Source: JAVBMU01 sp031552185 (GTDB lineage: Bacteria; Actinomycetota; Actinomycetes; Actinomycetales; Cellulomonadaceae). Taken from it: a stretch of DNA of 64,000 nt. Positions 1 to 8,250 of the stretch are shown here, in pieces. Location of the stretch: contig JAVBMU010000046.1 of assembly GCA_031552185.1 (NCBI GenBank), forward strand, positions 1-64,000, written 5' to 3'. The notes below the pieces were generated by a model that was not told where the DNA came from, did not search any database, and saw only the letters and a program-made list of their open reading frames with translations. A program made the position numbers and the translations under genes. Positions within the stretch are counted from its first letter, which is position 1. Each line of letters starts with the position of its first letter.

Positions 1-62
1 CCCCGCCGGCCCCGGCCGACGCCCCGCCGGCCCCGGCCGAGGCCCCACCGGCCCCGGCCGGC
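1..62. repeat. 21-bp tandem repeat, about three copies
   Basis: Three consecutive copies of a 21-bp unit (CCCCGCCGGCCCCGGCCGAC plus G) with one or two changes. They lie inside the enzyme I reading frame and encode Ala/Gly-rich residues. The 21-bp period keeps the frame. The array may continue beyond the window edge. Confidence 0.8.
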
Positions 63-168
63 GCCGGCGGCGGATCCGCCGTCGGCTCCGGGACGGGCGG
101 GGGCATCCGAACCACCAGGCCCACGGCCCGGCCGGGGCTGACGGGAACACCGTGGATCATGACCGTCA
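1..168 (-). CDS. ptsI: PTS enzyme I, N-terminal fragment cut by window edge
   Basis: Enzyme I takes phosphate from phosphoenolpyruvate and passes it to HPr in the sugar phosphotransferase system. Only 56 codons lie in the window. The visible N-terminus reads HGVPVSPGRAVGLVVRMP, which matches the start of enzyme I proteins (G-x-P-V-S-P-G-x-A-x-G). It then runs into an Ala/Gly/Pro-rich stretch encoded by a 21-bp tandem repeat. I chose the GTG at 168 because a GAGAGG sits about 4 nt upstream; an ATG at 159 is the alternative. It lies 19 nt downstream of the EIIC gene on the same strand, so the two are probably co-transcribed. The identification rests on a short stretch plus the PTS context. Confidence 0.72.
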
Positions 169-187
169 CGCTACCTCTCGCGCTGCC

Positions 188-1654
<1,467 letters not shown>

Positions 1655-1795
1655 GAGCTCTCCTCGGGGGCACGGGCGCCGCGCCTGGCAGCACACCGTT
1701 GAACTGAGCGGGCGGGAGCACGGCACGGCCGAAGGCCGCCTGCCGCAAAGCCGCGGCCCTGATCCACCGGGGCGGATCGTTCGGACCACTTGCGG

Positions 1796-1821
1796 CCGAT
1801 AGTGGTCTAGACCACTATCGG
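1796..1821. promoter_or_regulatory. DasR-type operator (dre palindrome)
   Basis: A perfect 26-bp inverted repeat with core AGTGGTCTAGACCACT lies between the divergent EIIC and regulator genes. The core matches the dre consensus known for DasR in streptomycetes (A-S-TGGTCTAGACCA-S-T). A separate half-site, GGACCACT, lies about 10 bp to the left. The position fits control of both the EIIC/enzyme I direction and the regulator/EIIB/EIIA direction, with autoregulation. Confidence 0.88.
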
Positions 1822-1883
1822 ATGCAACCGCAGGAGGAGGTAGCGGTCCAATCGGTACCGTGGTCCGGCGACAAGGAGGTGAC

Positions 1884-2753
1884 GTGGCCCGGATCGTTCC
1901 CCGCCGCGCGCCCGGCGGCCGGACGCCCGACCGCAAGGCACCCGACCGCAAGGCACCCGACCGCAAGTACCTCGCCGTGCATGCGCACCTGACGGACCTG
2001 ATCGAGACCGGCCTCGCGGCGGGCGACGCGGTGCCCTCCGAGCGCGCCCTCACCGAGCAGTTCGGCGTCGCCCGGATGACCGTGCGGCGGGCCCTGGACT
2101 CCCTGGTCGCCGAGGGCGTCCTCGTGCGCGAGCAAGGCCGGGGCACCTTCGTCGCCGCCGAGCGGGCCGACTTCGAGATGCGGCTGACCACCTTCGGCGA
2201 GGAGGCCCGACGCCGCGGCATGGTGCCCGGCACCGACGTCCTCGACAGCACCCGGGTCCCGGCCGCCCGCCTCGTCGCGGCCGCCCTCGGCGTCGAACCC
2301 GGCGCGGCCATGTTCTACGTGAAACGTCTCCGCACAGCCGACGGGGCGCCGTTCAGCGTCGAGGAGAGTTGGGTCCCCGTCGACGTCGTCCCGCACCTGC
2401 TGGCCGACGGCGTCCCCGACTCCCTCTACGGCGCGCTGCGCGCCGCCGGCCACGCCCCAACCTGGGGCGAGGACACGATCGTCGCCGCCGAGGCGACGGC
2501 CGTCGAACTCCGCCTGCTCGCGATGCGCGGCAGCCGCGCCGTGATGCGCACCAGACGCCGCACGTTCGCCGGGGAACACGCCGTGATGTACTCCCACACC
2601 TGCTACCGCGGCGATCGGTACTCGGTCTTTGTCCCGCTGCGCGAGCCTCGCCCGACGCTGGTCCCGCGGGGACGGCAGCCGGGACTCGGCGACCCGGCGG
2701 CGGCCGACCCGGCGGCGGCCCTCCCCCACGGCACCGGAAGGAAACCCCGATGA
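1884..2753 (+). CDS. dasR: GntR/HutC-family regulator, DasR-like
   Basis: Predicted sugar-phosphate-responsive transcription factor. After a short basic leader, the winged helix runs from about residue 28 to 95 (YLAVHAHLTDLIETG, SERALTEQFGVARMTVRRALDSL). A UTRA effector domain follows, ending in YSHTCYRGDRYSVFVPL. In streptomycetes DasR senses glucosamine-6-phosphate-type effectors; that role is inferred here from the adjacent dre palindrome and PTS genes. I chose the GTG at 1884 because AAGGAGG lies just upstream; a GTG at 1860 in the same frame lacks a good ribosome site. The N-terminus contains three short tandem repeats of PDRKA, from a duplicated 15-bp unit. The stop overlaps the next start as ATGA. 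Confidence 0.88.
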   Translation: MARIVPRRAPGGRTPDRKAPDRKAPDRKYLAVHAHLTDLIETGLAAGDAVPSERALTEQFGVARMTVRRALDSLVAEGVLVREQGRGTFVAAERADFEMRLTTFGEEARRRGMVPGTDVLDSTRVPAARLVAAALGVEPGAAMFYVKRLRTADGAPFSVEESWVPVDVVPHLLADGVPDSLYGALRAAGHAPTWGEDTIVAAEATAVELRLLAMRGSRAVMRTRRRTFAGEHAVMYSHTCYRGDRYSVFVPLREPRPTLVPRGRQPGLGDPAAADPAAALPHGTGRKPR

Positions 2754-2995
2754 CGCATTCGGACGCGAGCCGCGCCGCGGCGATCCTGGCCGGCCTCGGC
2801 GGCGTGGCCAACATCGACGAGATCGACCCCTGCACCACCCGGCTGCGCTCGCTGGTCAAGGACCCGGCGCTGGTGGACGTCGCGGGCCTGCGGGCCGCCG
2901 GCGCCTTCGGCGTGATGGTCAACGGTCGGGTGGTCCAGGTGGTGATCGGGCCGTGGGTGGACACGCTCGCCTCCGACCTCGCGGACCTGATGTAG
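2750..2995 (+). CDS. PTS EIIB protein, first of two
   Basis: Stand-alone EIIB domain of 81 residues that relays phosphate from EIIA to the sugar bound by EIIC. The phosphorylated cysteine is Cys28 in the motif IDPCTTRLR, followed by the conserved VVQVVIGPWVDTLA region. It starts at an ATG that overlaps the regulator stop (ATGA), so it is translationally coupled to it. It is a paralogue of the next gene (both have the pattern ILAGLGG, then D/E-x-x-P-C-x-T-R-L-R). The family is comparable to NagF of streptomycetes. Confidence 0.9.
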   Translation: MTHSDASRAAAILAGLGGVANIDEIDPCTTRLRSLVKDPALVDVAGLRAAGAFGVMVNGRVVQVVIGPWVDTLASDLADLM

Positions 2996-3042
2996 CCGGC
3001 CGAATCCCCCGACGCCCCGCAGAACTCACCGAAGGAGTGCAA

Positions 3043-3273
3043 ATGAGCAAGGCCGAACAGATCCTCGCCGGCCTCGGCGGCGACACGAATGTCCTCGATC
3101 TCGAACCCTGCATCACGCGCCTGCGGGTCGAGGTGGAGAACCCGGGCCTTGTCGACGAGGCTGCGCTCAAGGCGGCGGGCGCCGTCGCCGTCGTGCGGTC
3201 GGGGCGAGCCGTGCAGGTGATCGTCGGGCCGGAGGCGGACACGCTCGCCTCGGACATCGAGGACCTGCGCTGA
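3043..3273 (+). CDS. PTS EIIB protein, second of two
   Basis: A 76-residue EIIB domain with the active cysteine Cys23 in LEPCITRLRVEVENP and the VVRSGRAVQVIVGPEAD segment. The ATG at 3043 follows GAAGGAG by 5 nt. It lies 47 nt after the first EIIB and overlaps the EIIA start by one base (TGATG). Both EIIB copies keep the cysteine, so both may be active. They may serve different EIIC partners, or one may be a recent duplicate; the proteins differ at many positions, which argues against a very recent event. Confidence 0.9.
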   Translation: MSKAEQILAGLGGDTNVLDLEPCITRLRVEVENPGLVDEAALKAAGAVAVVRSGRAVQVIVGPEADTLASDIEDLR

Positions 3274-3755
3274 TGGCCGGGGCCGGCTCGCCCGTCGGGA
3301 GCCTGGCAGTGCGCGCACCCGTCACGGGCACCGTGGTGGCGATGGCCGGCGTCGACGACCCGGTCTTCGCGGCCGGGCTCGTCGGACCGGGACTCGCCAT
3401 CGAACCGGACGCCGAGGCGGGGCGCGACGTCGTCGCGCCGATCGCCGGGACCGTGGTCAAGCTGCACCCGCACGCCGTCCTCATCCGCGCGGCCGACGGC
3501 CGCGCCGTCCTGGTCCACCTGGGCATCAACACCGTGCAGTTGGGGGGCCGGGGGTTCACCCTCCACATCGCCGAGCAGGACGTCGTCGACGTGGGGCAGG
3601 TGCTCTTCACCTGGGACCCGGCCGCGATCCGGGCGGGCGGGCGGTCGGCGGTGTGCCCGGTCATCGCGCTCGAAGCAGATCCCGGCGTACTCGCCCACCC
3701 GGCCTCCGACGGGGACCACATCACCGCCGGCGCCGCGCTCTTCACCTGGACCTGA
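3273..3755 (+). CDS. PTS EIIA, glucose type (Crr-like)
   Basis: Cytoplasmic EIIA of 160 residues that passes phosphate from HPr to EIIB. It has the glucose-type beta-sandwich motifs: VRAPVTGTVVAM near the N-terminus, VAPIAGTVVKLHPHAV, and VLVHLGINTVQLGG. The two conserved histidines are His67 and His82, 15 residues apart as in E. coli IIA-Glc (His75/His90); His82 should be the phosphorylated one. It is the last gene of the regulator-EIIB-EIIB-EIIA unit and is coupled to the second EIIB by TGATG. Confidence 0.92.
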   Translation: MAGAGSPVGSLAVRAPVTGTVVAMAGVDDPVFAAGLVGPGLAIEPDAEAGRDVVAPIAGTVVKLHPHAVLIRAADGRAVLVHLGINTVQLGGRGFTLHIAEQDVVDVGQVLFTWDPAAIRAGGRSAVCPVIALEADPGVLAHPASDGDHITAGAALFTWT

Positions 3756-3914
3756 CGTGGGGGCCGTCCACCGGCAGGCCGGCAGGCCGGCGGCCGGCAG
3801 GCCGGTGAGTTCGCAACGTCCGGCACCGCGGGGCGTTCCCGGTCGCGACCGGCGCCGGGCGGGGCGAGCGGGCGCCGGCGGGCGAGCGGGGGACGGTTCA
3901 CGTAGCGTCCCGGG

Positions 3915-4061
3915 GTGCTCTCCGCCGTCGCTCGTTCGCTACTCGTTGCCCTCCGGGGCGCCTATCTCGGTCTTCGACTGATCGGCGCCCTGATCGCGTT
4001 GGCGCTGTTGGTCCCGGTTCTGGCCGCGCGCAGCCGCAAGACCGCGCGCCGATCGGCCTAG
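3915..4061 (+). CDS. possible small membrane protein (48 aa)
   Basis: A GTG-started frame encodes a short protein with one hydrophobic segment (LRLIGALIALALLVPVLAA) followed by a basic tail (RSRKTARRSA), a common layout for single-pass small membrane proteins. A TAGCGT hexamer ends 6 nt before the GTG, which would suit a leaderless transcript; no Shine-Dalgarno is visible. There is no family I recognise, and the frame is short enough to be chance. The stretch 3756-3914 before it is GC-rich with small CCGGCAGG repeats and no convincing gene. Confidence 0.35.
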   Translation: MLSAVARSLLVALRGAYLGLRLIGALIALALLVPVLAARSRKTARRSA

Positions 4062-4099
4062 GCGAGTGATTCCGAATTGCCCCTCGACGCAGGTACCCG

Positions 4100-4180
4100 C
4101 GAGGTAGAGCCGCACCGCACGAGGTAGAGCCGCAGCGCACACGACACGCCGGTCCGGCGGCGCCACGGATCTACCTCGGC
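4100..4180. repeat. 20-bp-period inverted repeat element, locus A
   Basis: Two direct 20-bp units, CGAGGTAGAGCCGCACCGCA (4100-4119) and a copy with one change (4120-4139), are followed by a 25-nt spacer and an inverted arm, ACGGATCTACCTCGGC (4165-4180). The inverted arm reads GCCGAGGTAGATCCGT on the other strand, so it can pair with the left units with one or two mismatches. The TAG stop of the neighbouring rlmC gene (4171-4173) lies within the right arm. Related elements are at 24489 and 36569. It may also act as a terminator for rlmC. Confidence 0.6.
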
Positions 4181-5448
4181 CTCGTCGGCCCTCTCTCGAC
4201 CTCGTCGACTCTCGCGCGCGCGACCCCTCCGCCGGGCAGCCCGCGGCGCAGCCGGACGATCACCTCGTAGTGCGGCGTCTGCGGGAACATGTCGAGGAGT
4301 CGCCCCGCCACCGGCACCAAGGACGGCATGGCAGCGAGATCCCGCGCGAGCGACTCGGTGTTGCAGCTCGAATAGATGACGTCGCGCACGGCGGACGCCT
4401 CCAACCAGCGGGCCAGCTCCGGCCCGATGCCCCGCCGCGGCGGATTCACGATCACCAGGTCCGGCGACTCCCGAGCAGACCGCGCGAAGGGGGTCGCGTC
4501 GCCCACCAGAAAGCCGATCGCGGCCCCGCCGCTCACCCGGCCCGGCACCCCGCCTTCGCCCGGCACCCCGCCTTCGCCCGGCACCCCGCCTTCGCCCGGC
4601 TGAAGCGCCGCGCCCTCACCCGCCGTCGCGAGCGCGGCGGCGACCGCCTCGGCGCTCGTCTCGACGCCGAGCACGCGCCGCCCCGGCGCGGCGCAGTGCA
4701 GCGCGAACCCGCCGACGCCGCAGTAGAGGTCCCAGACGACCCGGGGGTCGGCGTCGTCCACCCACTCCCGTGCCTGCCGGTAGAGCGCGGCGGCGATCTG
4801 GGTGTTGGTCTGGAAAAAGCTGCGCGGTCGCAGCCGCAGGCCGATGCCGTTCACCCGCATCGTGATCGTCTGACCCGCGGTGAGCGGGATCTCGAGGTCG
4901 CCCTCCAACGTCGCCTTGTGCTCGTGGTGGATGTTCGCCGACGCGACGACGAGCGTCGGCAGGTCCGCGAGCAGAGCCGGCAGGTGCTTCCGGATCCGGG
5001 CGACCGCCTCCTGGGAGCGGAGGACAAACCGCACCATCAACTCGCCGTCGGGCGTCCCGGTGACGATGAGGTACTTCAATTCGCCGCGGCGCGCCGCGAC
5101 GTCGTAGGGCGCGAGGTTCGCCGTCGTGATGAAGCGGCCGAGCGGGCCGAAGGCCGCCCGCAGGGCGGGCGGGTACAGACCGCAATCCGTCAGGTCAACG
5201 CCGCGGGCGCCGGCGTCGAGGATGCCCAGCGTGGGGTGTTCGACGCTCCCGGCGACCACCATCTTCGCCTTGTTCCGGAACCCCGATTCCGGCCCGACGA
5301 CGGCGGGGAGCCACTCGATCCGGCCGCGCCCGACGGGCGGCACGAGCCCTTCGGCATGCGCCTGCTTGGCTGCGACCTGCGCGGCGTGCGGCTCGCCCAT
5401 CAGGGCGCAGGACCGGCAGCGCTCGGCGTCGTAGTGAGGACAACGCAC
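4171..5448 (-). CDS. rlmC: 23S rRNA m5U747 methyltransferase RlmC (RumB) family
   Basis: SAM-dependent methyltransferase that makes 5-methyluridine in 23S rRNA, with an iron-sulfur cluster. The N-terminus MRCPHYDAERCRSC matches RlmC closely; the cluster cysteines are Cys3, Cys11, Cys14 and Cys89 (DCGLYPP), nearly the E. coli positions. Further family motifs are GFRNKAKMVV, RPRSFFQTN, the SAM site DLYCGVGGFALHCA, VNPPRRGI, and the catalytic IYSSCNTESLARD. At 425 residues it is longer than E. coli RlmC (about 375): an 18-bp repeat inserts GEGGVP three times after the SAM loop, and there is a charged C-terminal tail. The related enzyme RlmD is less likely because of the N-terminal match. Confidence 0.88.
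   Translation of the reverse strand: MRCPHYDAERCRSCALMGEPHAAQVAAKQAHAEGLVPPVGRGRIEWLPAVVGPESGFRNKAKMVVAGSVEHPTLGILDAGARGVDLTDCGLYPPALRAAFGPLGRFITTANLAPYDVAARRGELKYLIVTGTPDGELMVRFVLRSQEAVARIRKHLPALLADLPTLVVASANIHHEHKATLEGDLEIPLTAGQTITMRVNGIGLRLRPRSFFQTNTQIAAALYRQAREWVDDADPRVVWDLYCGVGGFALHCAAPGRRVLGVETSAEAVAAALATAGEGAALQPGEGGVPGEGGVPGEGGVPGRVSGGAAIGFLVGDATPFARSARESPDLVIVNPPRRGIGPELARWLEASAVRDVIYSSCNTESLARDLAAMPSLVPVAGRLLDMFPQTPHYEVIVRLRRGLPGGGVARARVDEVERGPTRPR
4541..4594. repeat. 18-bp tandem repeat inside rlmC, three copies
   Basis: Three identical copies of CCCGGCACCCCGCCTTCG lie back to back within the rlmC frame, encoding GEGGVP three times on the minus strand. They fall in a loop between SAM-domain motifs, where length changes should be tolerated. 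Perfect identity suggests recent expansion. Confidence 0.9.
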
Positions 5449-5498
5449 GACGGCGAGTCTAGACGAGCCAATCCGAACGGCGAGGCCCGGTCACCCCA

Positions 5499-5538
5499 CC
5501 GGCGCGACGGGCGCCCGGCCGGCGCGACGGGCGCCCGG
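5499..5538. repeat. 20-bp perfect tandem duplication, locus B
   Basis: Two identical copies of CCGGCGCGACGGGCGCCCGG abut each other, followed by part of a third (CCGGCC). The unit contains the near-palindrome GCGCGACGGGCGC. The location is just downstream of the DUF1963 gene stop and upstream of rlmC. The period is exactly 20 bp, as in the other intergenic elements of this window. Confidence 0.85.
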
Positions 5539-5546
5539 CCGGCCGG

Positions 5547-6647
5547 TCAGCCTTGGGTGACCATGGCCTCGACCCGGTCAAACCGTCCGGCGGCGAGGTC
5601 GGCGGTCGGCACGAAGAGGTAGATCGAGTCGTATTCCATGATCGTGAGGTTCATCGCGGGATTGGAATCGATGCGCAAGAGGTGTTCCCAGGCGCAGGCC
5701 TCCTCGTCGATCGCCTCCCGATTCGCGAACAGCCAGGCCGCCTCGGCCTCGGCGGACCGGTCGGCGGCGGCCGTCACGAGGGCGTCGGAATCCGCCCAGC
5801 CGCCGCCATCGGCCGCGCCCACGGGAAGGCTCGCGCGGCGCGCCGCGCGACGACGGTCCCGCTCGAAGTCCGCCGGGTGGTGCAGGTCCTCGAACCACTG
5901 GGCGTCGGGGTGCCCGAGGCGGTGGCAGGCGAGAACGCGCCGGAAGTCCTGCCCGGAGTAGGGATTGCCGTACCCGCCGATCCGCCCGATCGTGTCCGGG
6001 TCGTCCGCATGCGCGGCCGCCAGGTCGAGCATGCCGGGCCAACCGACGGCGTCGACCACCTCGGCCCGGAATTCCCGCTGGGTGAACGGCAGGGTGAGGA
6101 TGCGTTCGAACCGCACCGCGATGGGTTCGAGCAGGCCGGTGAACTCGTCGGCGGTCTCCACGTCGGCGCCGGGCCGGTCGACGGCTCGGGCGAGCGGTGC
6201 CCCGGGCGGGGTGAACAGGCAGCGCACGCCGGCGGGTACCGCGGCGCTGTCGAGAGCGGTCACGAAGACGCTGAGTAGCCCGGCCGGGGGCAGACCGGTT
6301 TGCGGGGCCCGTACCGCAAGGTCGGCAAGGTCGAATTGACCGAGGAAATTGGCGAACCGCCCCGATGCCACGCGCGGCCACGCCGCGCCGACGGCGAGGT
6401 CGGGCACCCCGCCGAGTCGAGTCGCCCCCACGGCGGGCGACGGCGCGGCGGGCGACGGCGCGGCGGACCCTGCGGCCGGCGGCTCCGGCCGGTCGGGCCC
6501 GGACCGCACGGCGGTCCGGGCCGGGTCGGCGACGCGGATCGCGTAGGCGGCTCGGACGCTGCGTTGACAGGCTTCCGACGCCGCCGCCAAGCCGCGTGCT
6601 TCCAGAACCTGCGCGACGCGGGTCCGGTCGGCGGCGGAGATCGACAT
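5547..6647 (-). CDS. DUF1963 (YwqG-like) protein
   Basis: Cytosolic protein of 366 residues in the DUF1963/YwqG family, whose biochemical role is not established. Typical family features are visible: FANFLGQFDLADLA, PPAGLLSVFV, IGGYGNPYSGQDFRR, WEHLLRIDSNPAMNLTI, YLFVPTADLAAGRFDRVEAMV at the end. The N-terminal region has a low-complexity stretch (SAAPSPAAPSPAVGA) made by a short repeat. The gene is single and divergent from the hydrolase gene at 6758, with 110 nt between them. Start chosen at the ATG at 6647. Confidence 0.8.
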   Translation of the reverse strand: MSISAADRTRVAQVLEARGLAAASEACQRSVRAAYAIRVADPARTAVRSGPDRPEPPAAGSAAPSPAAPSPAVGATRLGGVPDLAVGAAWPRVASGRFANFLGQFDLADLAVRAPQTGLPPAGLLSVFVTALDSAAVPAGVRCLFTPPGAPLARAVDRPGADVETADEFTGLLEPIAVRFERILTLPFTQREFRAEVVDAVGWPGMLDLAAAHADDPDTIGRIGGYGNPYSGQDFRRVLACHRLGHPDAQWFEDLHHPADFERDRRRAARRASLPVGAADGGGWADSDALVTAAADRSAEAEAAWLFANREAIDEEACAWEHLLRIDSNPAMNLTIMEYDSIYLFVPTADLAAGRFDRVEAMVTQG

Positions 6648-6757
6648 GGACTGAGAGTACTGGGACAGTCGTTCCGGTGCCGACCGCCAGGCACCTGTCC
6701 GCCCCGATCACCCGGGCCGGGGCGGTGAGTGTCGGTGGGCCGCGCGAGAGTGGAGCC

Positions 6758-7528
6758 ATGACTTCCTCGCCGGCTGCGACCTCACCTCCCGAGACCTCGT
6801 CCCCTGCGACACATCTCGTGTTGGCCCACGGGTTCTGGCTCGGGGGCTGGGTCTGGGACGACGTCGTCGCTCACCTCACCGCCGCCGGCCTGGTTCCACA
6901 CGCGCTCGACCTGCCCGGGTCGGACCCTGCGTTGACCGACGCCGATCGCGCGGCGATCGGTTGGCCGCAGCAGGTGGCGGCGGTGCGGGCGGCGATCGAG
7001 CGGCTGGACGGCGACGTCGTGTTGGTGGGGCACAGCGGGGCCGGCCAACTGGTGCAGCTCGTGGTCGATCAGGATCCCGGGCGGATCAAGCGGGTGATCT
7101 ACGTCGACTCCGGCCCCACCCGCGCCGGCTTCGCGGTGAATCCCGAGGCGTCCCCGACCGAGCCGTACCCGATGCCCTCGTGGTCCGAGCTCGAGGCGGA
7201 CGGCAACAGCCTGGCCGGTCTCGATGACGCGATGCGGACCCGGATTGCCGAGCGCGCGGTCCCCGAGCCGGGGCGCATCCCGCACGACCCGATCGAACTC
7301 TCCAACCCCGCTCGGCTCGACGTCCCGGCGACGGTGATCTGCACCTCGATGTCGGTCGCACAGATGCAGGAACTCGTCGCCGGCCCCTGGGCGCCGGTCA
7401 CGGAACTCGGCGAGTTGACCGACGTCACGTACCTCGACCTGCCCACGAGCCACTGGCCGATGGTGACCGAACCCGTCGCCCTGGCCCGGGTTCTGGTCGC
7501 GGCCGCCGACGCCGCCCCGCGGGTGTAA
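6758..7528 (+). CDS. alpha/beta-fold hydrolase
   Basis: Predicted serine hydrolase of 256 residues; substrate unknown. It shows the oxyanion-type segment LVLAHGFWLGGWVWDDV near residue 20, the nucleophile elbow GHSGAG with Ser93, and a C-terminal TSHWPM with the likely catalytic His. The acid is probably in the PATVICTSM or neighbouring loop, which I cannot assign. The first 18 residues are Ser/Thr/Pro-rich and may be dispensable. The ATG at 6758 follows GTGGAG. It is divergent from the DUF1963 gene and followed by a 440-nt stretch with no firm gene. Confidence 0.85.
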   Translation: MTSSPAATSPPETSSPATHLVLAHGFWLGGWVWDDVVAHLTAAGLVPHALDLPGSDPALTDADRAAIGWPQQVAAVRAAIERLDGDVVLVGHSGAGQLVQLVVDQDPGRIKRVIYVDSGPTRAGFAVNPEASPTEPYPMPSWSELEADGNSLAGLDDAMRTRIAERAVPEPGRIPHDPIELSNPARLDVPATVICTSMSVAQMQELVAGPWAPVTELGELTDVTYLDLPTSHWPMVTEPVALARVLVAAADAAPRV

Positions 7529-7967
7529 CGGCACCCGTCGGCCCGGCGTCTCCCGCCGCGGGCCCGGCCTACCCGGCTATGCCTCTCGGGATTTGAAACG
7601 GCGAAAATTACGATTCGATGACGATTCGCCGGCGTTCACGTCGGCGCGATCAGCCTTTTTGCGACCTGCCGATCCGGCCGGCCCGGCCCACGGCGGCCGC
7701 CGTCGAATCCGCCGCAGCGCCCGGAAATGCCACTGTTCCGCCAGGTCAGGCTGCCATTCTGGGCGTCATCCGACGACCGCGCCGGGCCGCCCGTTCCGTC
7801 CGCCTGCGCGAACCATGCCCGATCCGAGCCCTCTGCGACCATCTTGACCGCTATTGTCCGGCCTGTGACTATGGATGCCCATGTGTAGGTAAAATTCTCG
7901 CCGCGGTAGGGTCCATGATCGGTGGTGCCGTCTGTGTTTGGCGGCGCCACGAGCTACGGGAACTCGT
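7529..7967. other. intergenic stretch with lower GC, no firm gene
   Basis: This stretch is less GC-rich than its surroundings, especially around 7585-7630 and 7890-7900. A TAAAAT hexamer at 7890-7895 could be a -10 box for the small gene at 7968, but I see no matching -35. A minus-strand frame (7636-7950) would encode 104 residues with only moderately biased third positions and no recognisable domain; I do not call it. The lower GC may mark a recombined or decayed segment. Confidence 0.4.
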
Positions 7968-8201
7968 ATGACGAACGAGGCAGATATGCACGTTGTCGAA
8001 CACTCGCCCACCCGCGTCGAGGTGCGGGCAGCCCTCCTATGGGCACTCGAGCACGATCGGGACGCGCTGCTCGAGCATCGCGAAGTCACCCAGTGGCGCC
8101 GCTGGGAGGCGCAGGACGCGAACGCCCGACTGGTGAAACGGTGGCGGTCCTCGAACGATGCCGCCGGCGATGTCGAACCGAAACCCGCGGACAGCGCCTG
8201 A
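7968..8201 (+). CDS. small hypothetical protein (77 aa)
   Basis: Charged, helical-looking protein with the core RAALLWALEHDRDALLEHREVTQWRRWEAQDANARLVKRW. I do not recognise a family. Two starts are possible: ATG at 7968, or ATG at 7986, which has a GAGG five nt upstream and gives 71 residues. Codon usage in the core is typical of the genome. It is convergent with the S9 peptidase gene that ends at 8251. Confidence 0.5.
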   Translation: MTNEADMHVVEHSPTRVEVRAALLWALEHDRDALLEHREVTQWRRWEAQDANARLVKRWRSSNDAAGDVEPKPADSA

Positions 8202-8250
8202 GGCCGCCCGCCGAAACCCGCCGCGCGCACCGGTCGACCGGACCCGGCGC

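Noticed and set aside
1655..2311. N-terminal extension of EIIC
   Set aside because: It would overlap the dre operator and most of the regulator gene; the ATG at 1654 has a good ribosome site.
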